A stretch of 64,000 bases of DNA. Source: Methylomonas sp. MK1. Its GTDB lineage: Bacteria > Pseudomonadota > Gammaproteobacteria > Methylococcales > Methylomonadaceae. The position numbers were made by a program, and so were the translations under genes. The notes beneath the pieces are model-generated. The model worked only from the letters and a program-made list of their open reading frames with translations, had not been told where the DNA came from and did not search any database. Location of the stretch: contig NZ_AQOV01000001.1 of NCBI RefSeq assembly GCF_000365425.1, positions 372,001 through 436,000 of the forward strand. The letters are read 5' to 3'. This document shows, one piece after another, positions 18,443-27,951 of this stretch (position 1 is the first letter of the stretch; every line of letters begins with the position of its first letter).

Positions 18443-19318
18443 ATGGAAATGCAACAAATACGCTACTTCCTGGCAGTTTGCGATAAGGGCTCGTTTACCC
18501 GCGCCGCGCAATCGACTTACGTCGCGCAGCCGTCGTTGACGCAAGCAATCAAAAAGTTGGAAGACGAACTGGGCGGGGAGTTATTCAGCCGCGAACGTAG
18601 CGGCTGTCGTTTGACATCACTGGGGCGTTTGGTGGAGCCGAGCCTGAGGCAGATCTTTCGCGAGGCGCAAACCATCAAGGCCGAGGCTGTCCGCTTCAGC
18701 CGCTTGAACACCGTGCCGCTGCGCATAGGCGTGATGGCTACTATTGCCGCGCAACATCTCAGCCCGTTCTTCGCCGACTTCCAGCAAGAACGGCCGCATG
18801 TGGAATTGGAACTGGTGGTGGATAACGAGTGTAATCTGTTGCAACAATTGGACGAGGGGCGGCTGGATTTGATGGTCAGTGCGCCGACCTCGCCGCTACC
18901 GGCGCATTTACAGTCCTTAAAGCTTTACGAAGAGCGTTATGTCGTGGTTTTTAACGACAAGCATCGCTTCAATCAATTATCGGTCATCGATTTGGCGACC
19001 ATCCAATCCGAGCCTTATCTGGACCGGCTAAACTGCGAATTACGCGAAACCTTGCGCGGCGTTTGCCTAGGCCGGCAGATCAATCTTTATGCGGCTTATA
19101 GAAGCAACAGCGAGGAATGGATATTGAGCATGGTGCGGGCCGGGATAGGCTTGGCGTTGATGCCGGAATTCAGTGTACCGAACCGGGGCGATAAGCTCAA
19201 AACCCGATATTTATCCGATCCGGAAATTCGGCGCACGATTTGTGCGGTTTACCAGGACTCGGCGGCTACAAATCCGGAAGTAAACCAGTTGCTGGAAAAG
19301 TTTAAAGTTGGTTTTTGA
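18443..19318 (+). CDS. LysR family transcriptional regulator
   Basis: 291 residues from the ATG at 18443. An open frame reaches back to 18374, but the family starts at MQQIRYFLAVCDKGSFTRAA. The helix-turn-helix is QSTYVAQPSLTQAIKKLEDE with LFSRERSGCRLT after it. The C-terminal periplasmic-binding-like effector domain covers the remainder. It is divergent from the EthD gene and the two genes beyond it. The T-N11-A palindrome between them supports local control. The inducer is unknown. Confidence 0.9.
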   Translation: MEMQQIRYFLAVCDKGSFTRAAQSTYVAQPSLTQAIKKLEDELGGELFSRERSGCRLTSLGRLVEPSLRQIFREAQTIKAEAVRFSRLNTVPLRIGVMATIAAQHLSPFFADFQQERPHVELELVVDNECNLLQQLDEGRLDLMVSAPTSPLPAHLQSLKLYEERYVVVFNDKHRFNQLSVIDLATIQSEPYLDRLNCELRETLRGVCLGRQINLYAAYRSNSEEWILSMVRAGIGLALMPEFSVPNRGDKLKTRYLSDPEIRRTICAVYQDSAATNPEVNQLLEKFKVGF

Positions 19319-19413
19319 CGAGGGCGATTAGCTTATCCGCGTCTTGGCTAAACAATTGTGTCAATTTGCGCACAAACCGCCGCCGCTTAGCCGGGCGAAC
19401 CCGAATTAATCAT

Positions 19414-19461
19414 CGTTCCCAGGCTCTGGCGTAGGAACGCAGCCTCTGACGCTCCGGCGTC
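19414..19461. repeat. Upstream REP-like palindromes of the RAYT remnant
   Basis: Two adjacent inverted repeats. At 19414-19439 CGTTCC...GGAACG has a degenerate interior related to the GTTCCCACGC elements. At 19448-19461 is GACGC-TCCG-GCGTC. This paired-hairpin layout directly before a RAYT gene is typical of REP sequences and their associated transposase. Confidence 0.7.
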
Positions 19462-19479
19462 CTGCTGAACAAGGCAAAC

Positions 19480-20008
19480 ATGGGCAGAAGCCGCTAGGTC
19501 ATCACCGAAGCCAACAAAGCGCATGTCATCACCTGCACGGTAGTGGAATGGCTGGCCGTTTTCACGCGCCCGGAACCGGGCCAGTCGTCCTGGACAGTTG
19601 GCAATATCAACGCCAACGCATCGGTTTGAAACTTTACGGCTACGTGATCTTGGAAAATCATCCGCACTTCATCGCCCAGGCCCCGGAGCTGGACAAATAC
19701 GTGGCCAGCTTCAAAGCCTATACCGCCCGCAGGATCATCAATCATTTGCAGCAACAAAAAGCGGAGCTCCTGCTCCAACGGCGGTGCTTTGCCAAAGCGG
19801 CGCATAAACAAGATCGCGAATATCAGTTCTGGCAAGAAGGCGTGCATGCCGAATTGATTTTGAACGAAGCGATAATGCGGGAAAGCTGGCTTATATCCAC
19901 GTCAATCCGGTTAAACGCGGTTACGTGAATTTGCCGCAGCATTGGCGCTATTCTAGCGCCGCTAACTATGAGGGCTTGATGGGGTTGATGGTGATCGACG
20001 TTTGGTGA
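19480..20008 (+). pseudogene. Decayed REP-associated tyrosine transposase (RAYT, IS200-like)
   Basis: Protein similarity to RAYT/Y1 transposases is clear but spread over three frames. ATGGGCAGAAGC at 19480 gives MGRSR and then an in-frame TAG, with TCTVVEWLAVFTRPE after it. The frame then shifts near 19570 into VVLDSWQYQRQRIGLKLYGY, the catalytic-tyrosine region FKAYTARRI and AHKQDREYQFWQEGVHAELI. Near 19888 a single-base loss shifts to LAYIHVNPVKRGYVNLPQHW and RYSSAANYEG, with the stop at 20006. The HUH metal-binding motif reads HPH (ENHPHFIA). The gene is therefore inactive. Palindromes lie on both sides. Confidence 0.85.
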
Positions 20009-20027
20009 CGGACGCTGGAGCGTCCGT
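20008..20027. repeat. Downstream REP-like palindrome of the RAYT remnant
   Basis: ACGGACGCT-GG-AGCGTCCGT, perfect 9-bp arms, overlapping the stop codon of the remnant. Its core GGACGC matches the second upstream hairpin. Confidence 0.7.
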
Positions 20028-20110
20028 GGCGGCACTCATTTTAACTAATTCCAAAGCAAGGAATCATGTCAGTAAAATCGTGCCCGCGGCCAAATCGGTA
20101 AACGTAAGCT

Positions 20111-22186
20111 TTAATCCCTTACCCACGCTTCAACCAGCCGGCTTGGTATATGCGGAGATTCGCTGGATTGCGGGTGGTTTTTGCCCGCGATGACGCAATA
20201 GATCACGCGCAGGGTGTCTGCCAGTAATAGCCAGGTGATCAGCATGAATAAGCTGGTTAAGCCGGCATTCAAATAGTCATTGAAGATCAAATGGGGCGCG
20301 TTTTTCACTTGCTCGGCTGGGAGAGCGCCGTTGGCGAGTCGGGCGGATAAATCCGCGGCATGCGATAAAAATCCCACCCGCAAATCGGCGGCAAACAATT
20401 TTTCCCAAGCGGCGGTGCTGGTGACGATAATCAACCAGGCTAAGGGGGTTGCCGTCACCCACACATATTTCAATTTGTCCGACTTCACCAAGATTGTGGT
20501 GGCTACGCATAAGGCAATTGCCGCCAGCATTTGGTTGGCAATACCGAATAAAGGCCACAGACTGTTGATACCGCCCAAGGGGTCGATGGTGCCCATGTAC
20601 AGAAAATAGCCCCAAGCGCCGACTACCAATCCACTGGTCAACAAGATGCTGGGGTAGCTGTTGGTTTTCGCCAGACCCACATTACCCAGAATGTCTTGCA
20701 GCATGAAGCGGGCGACACGAGTGCCTGCGTCCAGAGTGGTCAAAATGAATAAAGCCTCGAACATGATCGCGAAGTGATACCAGGCTGCCAGCAGGTGCTC
20801 GCCGAACACCTGCGCGAATAAGCTGGCCATACCTACCGCCAGCGACGGCGCGCCGCCGGTACGGGCGAACAGCGTGGATTCGCCCATGGTTTTGGCCAGG
20901 GTCTGCATCTGCTCGACGCTCACCGGAAAGCCCCAGCTGCTGATCTTGGCGACGGCATCCACCGCTTCTTTACCGACAATGCCAGCCGGGCTATTGATCG
21001 CAAAATACACGCCAGGCTCCAACACCGATGCGGCAATCATCGCCATGATGGCGACGAAGGATTCCATCATCATCGCCCCGTAGCCAATGAAGCGGGCGTC
21101 TTGCTCGTTAGCCAGCAATTTGGGCGTAGTCCCGGAGGAGATCAGCGCATGAAAGCCGGAAATGGCTCCGCAGGCGATGGTGATAAACACAAACGGAAAC
21201 AGTTTGCCGCCGAATATCGGCCCCGTGCCGTCGATGAATTGGGTGAGCGCCGGCATTTTCAATTCCGGGCGTAACACGACGATAGCAACTGCTAACGCGG
21301 CGATGGTGCCCAGTTTCATAAAGGTGGACAAATAGTCGCGCGGCGCAAGTAAAAGCCAGACCGGCAATACCGCCGCCGCGAAGCCGTACAAAATGACCAT
21401 AACCGCCAATTGCGGGGCGTCGTAATCAAACCAGCTGCGTATTGTCGGACTATCATCGATCCAGCCGCCGCCGAGGACCGCAAATATCAACAACGAGACC
21501 CCGATTAAAGTGGCCTCCAACACCCGGCCCGGTCTTAAATGGTGTAAGTAACAGCCCATCAGTACGGCTATCGGAATGGTAGCCGCTACTGTGGAAGTGG
21601 CCCAAGGGCTGTGTTTCATGGCATTCACGACCACCAACCCCAGTACCGCGATCAGGATCACCATAATCATCATCACGCCTATCATGGCTGCGGTGCCGCC
21701 AATAGCGCCCAACTCGTCTTTCGCCATTTGCCCTAGTGAACGGCCATCCCGGCGGATCGAGAAAAATAGCGTGACAAAATCCTGTACACAGCCGCCAAGC
21801 ACTGCTCCCACCAGTATCCAAAGGGTGCCTGGCAGATAGCCGAATTGGGCGGCCAAGGTCGGCCCGATTAAGGGGCCGGGACCCGCGATTGCTGCAAAAT
21901 GGTGCCCGAACACCACCCATTTATGGGTAGGCATAAAGTCGCGGCCGTCGTCGAAACGCTCTGCGGGGGTGGCGCGGCTTGGGTCCAATACCAAAACTTT
22001 AGTCGCGACAAATGCGCTATAGAAACGATAACCCAGCGCGTAAATACAAATCGCCGCGACGATCAGCCACATGCTATTAATGGATTCGCCGCGCTGCAAA
22101 GCAATGCCGCCGACGGCGAAGGCGCCGGTCAGGGCGACGCAAGCCCAGAAAAAAATGGACGGTACTTGTTTGTTGGGGCCAGACAT
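20111..22186 (-). CDS. cstA: Carbon starvation protein A (peptide/pyruvate transporter family)
   Basis: 691 residues from the ATG at 22186, which has AAGGAAC eight bases upstream. The open frame runs to 22258 but lacks a site there. Around 16 hydrophobic segments fill the protein. Diagnostic CstA stretches include [57 protein letters not shown] and [15 protein letters not shown]. Family members import peptides or pyruvate at the inner membrane under carbon limitation. The gene is divergent from the cytochrome P460 gene. Confidence 0.93.
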   Translation of the reverse strand: MSGPNKQVPSIFFWACVALTGAFAVGGIALQRGESINSMWLIVAAICIYALGYRFYSAFVATKVLVLDPSRATPAERFDDGRDFMPTHKWVVFGHHFAAIAGPGPLIGPTLAAQFGYLPGTLWILVGAVLGGCVQDFVTLFFSIRRDGRSLGQMAKDELGAIGGTAAMIGVMMIMVILIAVLGLVVVNAMKHSPWATSTVAATIPIAVLMGCYLHHLRPGRVLEATLIGVSLLIFAVLGGGWIDDSPTIRSWFDYDAPQLAVMVILYGFAAAVLPVWLLLAPRDYLSTFMKLGTIAALAVAIVVLRPELKMPALTQFIDGTGPIFGGKLFPFVFITIACGAISGFHALISSGTTPKLLANEQDARFIGYGAMMMESFVAIMAMIAASVLEPGVYFAINSPAGIVGKEAVDAVAKISSWGFPVSVEQMQTLAKTMGESTLFARTGGAPSLAVGMASLFAQVFGEHLLAAWYHFAIMFEALFILTTLDAGTRVARFMLQDILGNVGLAKTNSYPSILLTSGLVVGAWGYFLYMGTIDPLGGINSLWPLFGIANQMLAAIALCVATTILVKSDKLKYVWVTATPLAWLIIVTSTAAWEKLFAADLRVGFLSHAADLSARLANGALPAEQVKNAPHLIFNDYLNAGLTSLFMLITWLLLADTLRVIYCVIAGKNHPQSSESPHIPSRLVEAWVRD

Positions 22187-22427
22187 GGCGAGTTCCTTTG
22201 GATTGTAATCGGTGTACTGCGTGATAGAGTTCGCAAAATGGTAGCATGTCAGCGTCAATTGCTGTTGGCGGATTAGCTCGGAAACCTACTGTTTTGAACA
22301 GTTTTACCGTCAATTCGCCACCGCCATTGGCTGGTTTTGTTCAATTGGATTGAATAGGCCTTAGCCGCTGACTTGCCGGCGTATAATTAAGACTTGCTAT
22401 CCATTACAGATAAAGGAGGACGAGAAG

Positions 22428-22919
22428 ATGAACAGAACGATTTTCAGCGGTTTATGTTTGGCTGCTTTGGCTTTAATGCCGTTTGGCTTGGCTTTCGCGG
22501 AAGCCCAACCGCCTGCTAAACCCGAACATGGCGAATACCGAGACTGGCGTTTGTTGGGTGTATCTTTGCGCCACGACAAAAACAGCATGCGCGCCATTGT
22601 CGGTAACCATGTAGCTATCGCCGCCGCACGTGCAGGTAAAGTCAAACCATGGCCGGACGGCAGCATCATCGCCAAAATTAAGTGGGGCGAAAGAAAGCAT
22701 CCGAATTGGGAACAAGCGACTGTGCCAGGCGAATTCACCGCTGCGGAAGCGATGGTGAAAGACAGCAAGAAATACGCTGATACCGGCGGTTGGGGTTTCG
22801 GCATTTGGGAAGGCAAAAGCTTAAAAATGCTGGATCAAGAAAAATCAGCGCCGTGTTTCGCTTGCCATTTGCCCATGAAAGACAGCGACTACGTTTATAC
22901 CCTGCCTAATCTCCAATAA
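22428..22919 (+). CDS. Cytochrome P460 / cytochrome c'-beta family protein
   Basis: 163 residues with a strong AAAGGAGG ribosome-binding site. It has a signal peptide (MNRTIFSGLCLAALALMPFG...AFA) and a single C-terminal c-type heme site, CFACH. The layout, one small beta-rich domain and CxxCH near the end, is that of cytochrome P460 and c'-beta of ammonia and methane oxidisers, which bind or oxidise hydroxylamine and NO in the periplasm. P460 proper needs a lysine cross-link to the heme, which cannot be assigned by eye. It matures through the Ccm system, encoded at 50.4-57.2 kb. Confidence 0.85.
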   Translation: MNRTIFSGLCLAALALMPFGLAFAEAQPPAKPEHGEYRDWRLLGVSLRHDKNSMRAIVGNHVAIAAARAGKVKPWPDGSIIAKIKWGERKHPNWEQATVPGEFTAAEAMVKDSKKYADTGGWGFGIWEGKSLKMLDQEKSAPCFACHLPMKDSDYVYTLPNLQ

Positions 22920-22954
22920 ACGCGTTTTTTTTTTTTTTGAGACAAGAGGCGGGG

Positions 22955-23902
22955 TCATTCGCCTCTGATTGGGTTGCCCATCAAACTGCCGACATGGGCG
23001 GCAACACTGTTAGCCAACGCGCTTAAATTGTATCCGCCTTCCAATGCTGAAATGATTCGCCCCTGGCAGCAGGCATCGGCGATGCAAAGCAATTCGTCGG
23101 TAATCCAGCGATAGTCGTCTTCCACTAGGCCAAGTGATGCTAAAGGGTCGTCTCTGTGGGCGTCGAAACCGGCGGAAACCAAAATCAGTTCGGGGTTGAA
23201 TGTTTTCAGTGCCGGCAAAATGGACTGGCGATATTTATCCCGAAAAACCTCGCCGCCGCTGCCGGTGGGTAGGGGAACATTGATAATGTTCCCGACACCG
23301 CATTCCGAGGGATGGCCGGTGCCGGGGTAATGCGGCCATTGATGGCTGGACGCATAGAGCACTTGCGGCTGTTCGCAAAAAGCCGCTTGGGTGCCGTTGC
23401 CGTGGTGCACGTCAAAATCCACGATGGCTATCCTGGTCAGGCCGTAGCGGCTGCGGGCATATTCGGCGGCGATGGCGATATTGTTGAACAGGCAAAACCC
23501 CATCGCATAATCCGGCATGGCATGGTGGCCGGGAGGGCGGGTAGCGCAAAAGGCCCTGGCGTTTTGACCGGTGCAAATTCTATCGACGGCATCGCACACT
23601 GCGGCCACCGCGCGCAGAGCCGCTGGTTTGGAGCCGGGCGATACCACGGTATCCGCGTCAAAATTGGCGTAGCCTTGTTCAGGGATAGTTGATAGCACTT
23701 TCGCTATCATGGCTTTGCTGTGTATCAAGCCAATCTTATCTTGGATATCGGTGGGAATATCGGGTGCGATTCTTTGCAATTGTGCAAATTGGGGTGCCGA
23801 CAACGCTTGTTCGATCACATGGAGCCGGTCGATGCTCTCTGGATGGGCTACGCCGGTGTCGTGGCCCAAAAAATCCGGGTGACTATAGTAAAGTGTGCGC
23901 AT
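22955..23902 (-). CDS. Histone deacetylase family (AcuC/acetylpolyamine amidohydrolase-like) hydrolase
   Basis: 315 residues, close to the size of bacterial class II HDAC-like enzymes. Zinc and active-site motifs are intact: RPPGHHAMPDYAMGFCLFNN (tandem histidines), IVDFDVHHGNGTQ (metal-binding Asp and His), SSHQWPHYPGTGH and LVSAGFDAHRDDPL. Likely substrates are acetylated polyamines, acetylated proteins or related amides. The natural one cannot be told. Cytoplasmic; apparently a single gene. Confidence 0.9.
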   Translation of the reverse strand: MRTLYYSHPDFLGHDTGVAHPESIDRLHVIEQALSAPQFAQLQRIAPDIPTDIQDKIGLIHSKAMIAKVLSTIPEQGYANFDADTVVSPGSKPAALRAVAAVCDAVDRICTGQNARAFCATRPPGHHAMPDYAMGFCLFNNIAIAAEYARSRYGLTRIAIVDFDVHHGNGTQAAFCEQPQVLYASSHQWPHYPGTGHPSECGVGNIINVPLPTGSGGEVFRDKYRQSILPALKTFNPELILVSAGFDAHRDDPLASLGLVEDDYRWITDELLCIADACCQGRIISALEGGYNLSALANSVAAHVGSLMGNPIRGE

Positions 23903-24112
23903 AAGCTTACTCCTGCGGATGTTGCTTAAAGTCGTATCTTTATCGGATTGGCTTCGGCAGTGTATATCCCTTGCGCAAATATATCTATAAATATTAATTG
24001 GTTAGCAAATTTTTATTGAGCTGAGTTGTTGTGCTGGGGTATAGCGGCAAGGGGTCTTTCGTGGACAATCAACCGCTGCGGGTGATGGTGTCGGCCGTGG
24101 AAGAGCTTTGCA

Positions 24113-24138
24113 GGAATCGCTTGGCCTCAAGCGATTCC
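24113..24138. terminator. Inverted repeat downstream of prfC, possible terminator
   Basis: Perfect 11-bp arms GGAATCGCTTG / CAAGCGATTCC around a 4-base loop, 40 bp past the prfC stop. No T-tract follows on either strand, so an intrinsic terminator is only possible, not shown. Confidence 0.35.
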
Positions 24139-24177
24139 GCATGATTTCGACTTAAAAGATTGGCTTTGAATGAGCTT

Positions 24178-25752
24178 TCAAAGCTCTCTAGTCTGACTAA
24201 AATGAATGTCGGGCCAACGCTCTTCGGTCAATTGCAAATTCACCCGACTGCTGGCCAGATAAACCAAATAGCCGCCGCCATCTTCGGCAAGATTTTCAAA
24301 GGCCTTGTTCTTAAACTCTTCCAGTTTGGCCGGATTTTTCGCGCTGACCCAACGCACGGTATTGATCGGCGAAACATCGTAAGCACATTCCACGTTGTAT
24401 TCGTTTTTTAGACGATGGGCGGTGACATCAAACTGCAAAATACCCACCGCACCAAGGATTAAATCGTTGTTTTTCAGCGGGCGGAACAGCTGGGTAGCGC
24501 CTTCTTCGGTCAATTGAATCAAACCTTTTTGCAGCGCTTTGGCACGGAGCGGGTCTTTTAACACCACACGGCGAAACAATTCCGGCGCGAAGTAAGGGAT
24601 GCCGCCGAATTTCAAGACTTCGCCTTGGGTAAAGGTGTCGCCGACTTGAATGGTGCCGTGGTTATGCAAGCCTATGATGTCGCCGGCATATGCTTCCTCG
24701 ACGTTTTTACGGCTATCCGCCTGAAAGGTAATGGCGTTGGCGACCTGGATGTTTTTGCCAATCCTCACATGATTGACCTTCATACCTTTATCGAATTTGC
24801 CGGAACAGATTCTTAAAAAAGCCACGCGGTCGCGGTGAGCCGGATCCATATTGGCTTGGATTTTAAACACAAAGCCGGTGAATTTTTCTTCATCGGGCAT
24901 CACTTCGCGTTGCTCGGCTTGGCGTGATCTAGGACCTGGCGCGTATTCCGCAAAGGCGTCCAGCAATTCGATGATGCCGAAGTTATTGATCGCCGAACCG
25001 AAAAACACCGGCGTTTGTTGACCCGCCAAATATTTAGCATGATCGAATTCGTGGCTGGCACCTTTTACCAGTTCAATCTCGTCGCGCAATTCTTCCGCCT
25101 GATAGCCTAGCAGTTCGTCGAGCTTGGGATTGTTCAAGCCTTTGATGATTTCGGCCTTGGCGATACGACCGCCGTGGTGCGGACTGAACAGCAATATCTC
25201 ATCTTTATACAGCTGATAAACCCCTTTGAAGCGCTTGCCCATACCTATCGGCCAAGTCATTGGCGTACATTGAATTTTTAGCACGCTTTCGACTTCGTCA
25301 AGCAGTTCGATCGGTTCGCGGCCTTCGCGGTCCAGTTTGTTGATGAAGGTCAGGATTGGTGTATCCCGTAGCCGGCATACTTCCATCAATTTGATGGTCC
25401 TATCCTCTACGCCTTTCGCCACGTCAATCACCATCAACGCCGAGTCTACGGCTGTTAATGTCCGGTAAGTATCTTCGGAAAAGTCTTCATGGCCCGGGGT
25501 GTCCAGCAAATTGATGATGCAATCATTATGCTCAAACTGCATGACAGAAGTGGTGACGGAAATCCCCCGCTCTTTTTCCATTTCCATCCAGTCGGAGGTG
25601 GCGTGGCGGGCCGCTTTGCGACCTTTGACCGAGCCGGCTAACTGAATGGCGCCGCCGAACAGCAGCAATTTTTCAGTGATGGTGGTTTTACCGGCGTCGG
25701 GGTGGGAGATGATGGCAAAAGTGCGGCGCCGCTTGTATTCAGGGAATTCCAT
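24178..25752 (-). CDS. prfC: Peptide chain release factor 3
   Basis: 524 residues from the ATG at 25752 (E. coli RF3 has 529); in-frame ATGs at 25776 and 25800 are alternatives. GTPase that recycles RF1 and RF2 from the ribosome after termination. G-domain motifs: [10 protein letters not shown] (P-loop), [12 protein letters not shown] (G2), [10 protein letters not shown] (G3) and FINKLDRE (G4). RF3-specific stretches include [36 protein letters not shown] and GDTFTQGE. No good ribosome-binding site precedes any of the starts. Confidence 0.93.
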   Translation of the reverse strand: MEFPEYKRRRTFAIISHPDAGKTTITEKLLLFGGAIQLAGSVKGRKAARHATSDWMEMEKERGISVTTSVMQFEHNDCIINLLDTPGHEDFSEDTYRTLTAVDSALMVIDVAKGVEDRTIKLMEVCRLRDTPILTFINKLDREGREPIELLDEVESVLKIQCTPMTWPIGMGKRFKGVYQLYKDEILLFSPHHGGRIAKAEIIKGLNNPKLDELLGYQAEELRDEIELVKGASHEFDHAKYLAGQQTPVFFGSAINNFGIIELLDAFAEYAPGPRSRQAEQREVMPDEEKFTGFVFKIQANMDPAHRDRVAFLRICSGKFDKGMKVNHVRIGKNIQVANAITFQADSRKNVEEAYAGDIIGLHNHGTIQVGDTFTQGEVLKFGGIPYFAPELFRRVVLKDPLRAKALQKGLIQLTEEGATQLFRPLKNNDLILGAVGILQFDVTAHRLKNEYNVECAYDVSPINTVRWVSAKNPAKLEEFKNKAFENLAEDGGGYLVYLASSRVNLQLTEERWPDIHFSQTREL

Positions 25753-25780
25753 TGATTGTTTTATTTGAATTTGCATAGTT

Positions 25781-25800
25781 GTGTACATAGCTATATACAC
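25781..25800. promoter_or_regulatory. 20-bp near-perfect palindrome upstream of prfC
   Basis: GTGTACATAGCTATATACAC: 10-bp half-sites around ATAGCTAT, broken by one C/A pair. It begins 29 bp before the chosen prfC start and has the size and symmetry of a dimeric repressor operator. No regulator gene is adjacent, so its partner is unknown. Confidence 0.4.
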
Positions 25801-26407
25801 AAAATTAAAAGTACATTTCCGGCAATGCGATATGTGTTGCCGGAAAATTTTGGAATTATATCGTAGATTCTTCCCAGGGGATGACGTCGTCCAAATCCCG
25901 GAATGGCCTCACATTAAAAGTAACCCAAGGGGGTCATTAAAAACGGGTCGTTGCCTTACATTGTGTGTAGCCGAAATCAAGCGGGTTACCACCATGGAAA
26001 AATACCTAGGACACGCCTATTTGCAAACCATCCGGAATCGCTATCGACAAAGCAGACTCCCCGCGAACAGCATACCAAACCCAATCCGTTTGCTCTTAAT
26101 GCCGCCACTGAGCAACAATTGCAACTCATTTTTTCTCACGTCCGGGTCACCTCTAATGTGAGGCAAGGACTTTGGTCTTGCGGATACTCTTTTCTATAAG
26201 GCAATACGTTATGTCGCGAAGCAAAATAAGATCAATTCCCCGCCAACTAATGTGGCTGAGTTAAAGATTATCGCTTGGTTTTTGCGATGCGGGCCTTGCT
26301 CTGTCGCAGGATGAAGGCTTAAACAGCCCATGGTTTAGCAGTGCTCAACACGCACGGCTTAACTTTAGGGGATTGCGGCCATCTAAAGAAAATTCGGCAA
26401 TTCGCTA
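25801..26407. other. 600-bp stretch with degenerate coding traces, no intact gene
   Basis: Short plus-strand frames read like protein but have no coherent start and stop. Around 25995-26040 MEKYLGHAYLQTI faintly recalls a tyrosine-recombinase C-terminus. Around 26165-26315 DFGLADTLFYKAIRYVAKQN and ELKIIAWFLRCGPC look like the end of an unknown protein, closed by TGA. I take this as a patch of gene debris. Confidence 0.35.
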
Positions 26408-27217
26408 CTAATCTCCTCCACCACCTTTTTTAACCATCATGCCCTTACTCGGGTTATAGCCCATGATTGCCGCCCCCATAAACAGTAAAAATGCGGCGCC
26501 TGTAAAGATCAGCGCTTGCTGGTTAAATTGCTCGTACAACGCAAAACGAATCAATTCCACTGCTTGCGAGAATGGGTTGTATTGCGCCAGGGTTGACAAT
26601 ACCTCGCTAGACTCCTTGATCTTCCATAGGGGGTACAGCGCCGTAGACATGAAGAACAGCGGGAAAATCACGAAGTTCATCACCCCGGCAAAGTTCTCCA
26701 ATTGTTTGATGAACGACGACAGCAACAAACCCAAGGCGCCCAGCATCATGCCAGCCAACACCAACGCCGGCAGAATCCAGACATAGCCGATCAACGGTGC
26801 TTGAATATCGTACAGCCAGGCGATGCCCAGGAAAGCGTAGGATTGCAGCACACCCACCGCCGTACCGGCGATCAGTTTGCTGCACAACAAAAACCAGCGC
26901 GGCAACGGGCAAACCAGCAACATGCGCATGCTGCCCATTTCCCGGTCGTAAACCATAGACAGCGAGCTTTGCATGCCGTTAAACAGCAGAATCATGCCGA
27001 GCAGGCCAGGGGTGATATACACCTCATAGAGAATATAAGTTTCGTAGGGCGGCGCAATCGCAATGCCCAACGCGGCGCGGAAACCAGCGGCAAATACGAA
27101 TAGCCATACCAAGGGCCGCACCAAGGCGGAAACGAAGCGTTCGCGCTGATGTAAAAAACGCAGTAATTCGCGACCAACGATGCCGATCGTTGCCCGCCAG
27201 TAATGTAACAGCCTCAT
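26408..27217 (-). CDS. ABC-2 type transporter permease (PQQ-associated ABC operon)
   Basis: 269 residues from the ATG at 27217, which overlaps the ATPase stop as ATGA. Six hydrophobic segments in the ABC-2 pattern include PLVWLFVFAAGFRAALG, GLLGMILLFNGMQSSLSMVY, DREMGSMRMLLVCPLPRWF and NFVIFPLFFMSTALYPLW. It pairs with the ATPase just upstream. Transported substrate unknown. Third and last gene of an operon with the ATPase and beta-propeller genes. Confidence 0.9.
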   Translation of the reverse strand: MRLLHYWRATIGIVGRELLRFLHQRERFVSALVRPLVWLFVFAAGFRAALGIAIAPPYETYILYEVYITPGLLGMILLFNGMQSSLSMVYDREMGSMRMLLVCPLPRWFLLCSKLIAGTAVGVLQSYAFLGIAWLYDIQAPLIGYVWILPALVLAGMMLGALGLLLSSFIKQLENFAGVMNFVIFPLFFMSTALYPLWKIKESSEVLSTLAQYNPFSQAVELIRFALYEQFNQQALIFTGAAFLLFMGAAIMGYNPSKGMMVKKGGGGD

Positions 27218-27951
27218 GCTTGCGATCCTTGAGTCAGTTTTTGGAATACCTGGCCGGGATCGGCCCAACCGGTGCTCTGCAATATCTCCGAGAGTTTGCC
27301 GCTGGCTTTGACCTGGCCCTTATGCAGCACGATCAAACTGTCCTCGGCGGCGATTTCGTCGATCAAATGCGTCGCCCACAGCACTGCTAGATTCTGCTGA
27401 CTAACCAAGTCATGCACATGGCTAACGATAGCCTGACGGCTCGGCATGTCCAAGCCCACGGTTGGCTCGTCCAGCAACAGCAAACTGGGCTTGTGCAGCA
27501 AAGCTCTTGCGATTTCCACCCGGCGCTTGTGGCCGCCGTTCAATTGCCTGACCTTTTCACCGCGCCGTTCGAACATAGCCAAACGCTCCAGCTCTTCCTG
27601 TATGCGCTTGTCGGCGGCTTTTCGGCCTATTCCATGCAAGGCCGCGTGGTAGCGCAGATTTTGGGTCACCGATAAGTCCGGGTCCAGTGTGGTTTGTTGA
27701 AAAACTACGCCCAAGCGCGCCAAGGCTTGCAGACTTTGTTTTTTTAGATCAAAACCGCAAAGCTCGATGCGCCCTTCCCTGGCATCGTAAAGCCGGGTGA
27801 TCAAGGAAAACAGCGTGCTTTTGCCGGCACCGTTAGGCCCCAGCAAAATCGTGCATTCGCCGGATTGCACATTAAAACTCACGGCATCCAGCGCTTTTTT
27901 CGCGCCGTAGGCAAAACTCAGGTTTTCAACCGCTAACGCAATCTCGGTCAT
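27214..27951 (-). CDS. ABC transporter ATP-binding protein (PQQ-associated type)
   Basis: 245 residues. Walker A LLGPNGAGKST, Walker B LLLLDEPTVGLD and the switch histidine in VLWATHLIDE are present. The signature motif reads LNGGHKRRVEIARALL, with N instead of S in the usual LSGG. ATGA overlaps on both sides couple it to the propeller protein before it and the permease after it. With the propeller it matches the set seen beside PQQ-dependent alcohol oxidation genes in methylotrophs and related bacteria. Confidence 0.92.
   Translation of the reverse strand: MTEIALAVENLSFAYGAKKALDAVSFNVQSGECTILLGPNGAGKSTLFSLITRLYDAREGRIELCGFDLKKQSLQALARLGVVFQQTTLDPDLSVTQNLRYHAALHGIGRKAADKRIQEELERLAMFERRGEKVRQLNGGHKRRVEIARALLHKPSLLLLDEPTVGLDMPSRQAIVSHVHDLVSQQNLAVLWATHLIDEIAAEDSLIVLHKGQVKASGKLSEILQSTGWADPGQVFQKLTQGSQA

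Noticed and set aside
25990..26040. Tyrosine recombinase tail (MEKYLGHAYLQTI)
   Set aside because: Only about 13 residues resemble the motif; catalytic Arg and Tyr are not found in frame.
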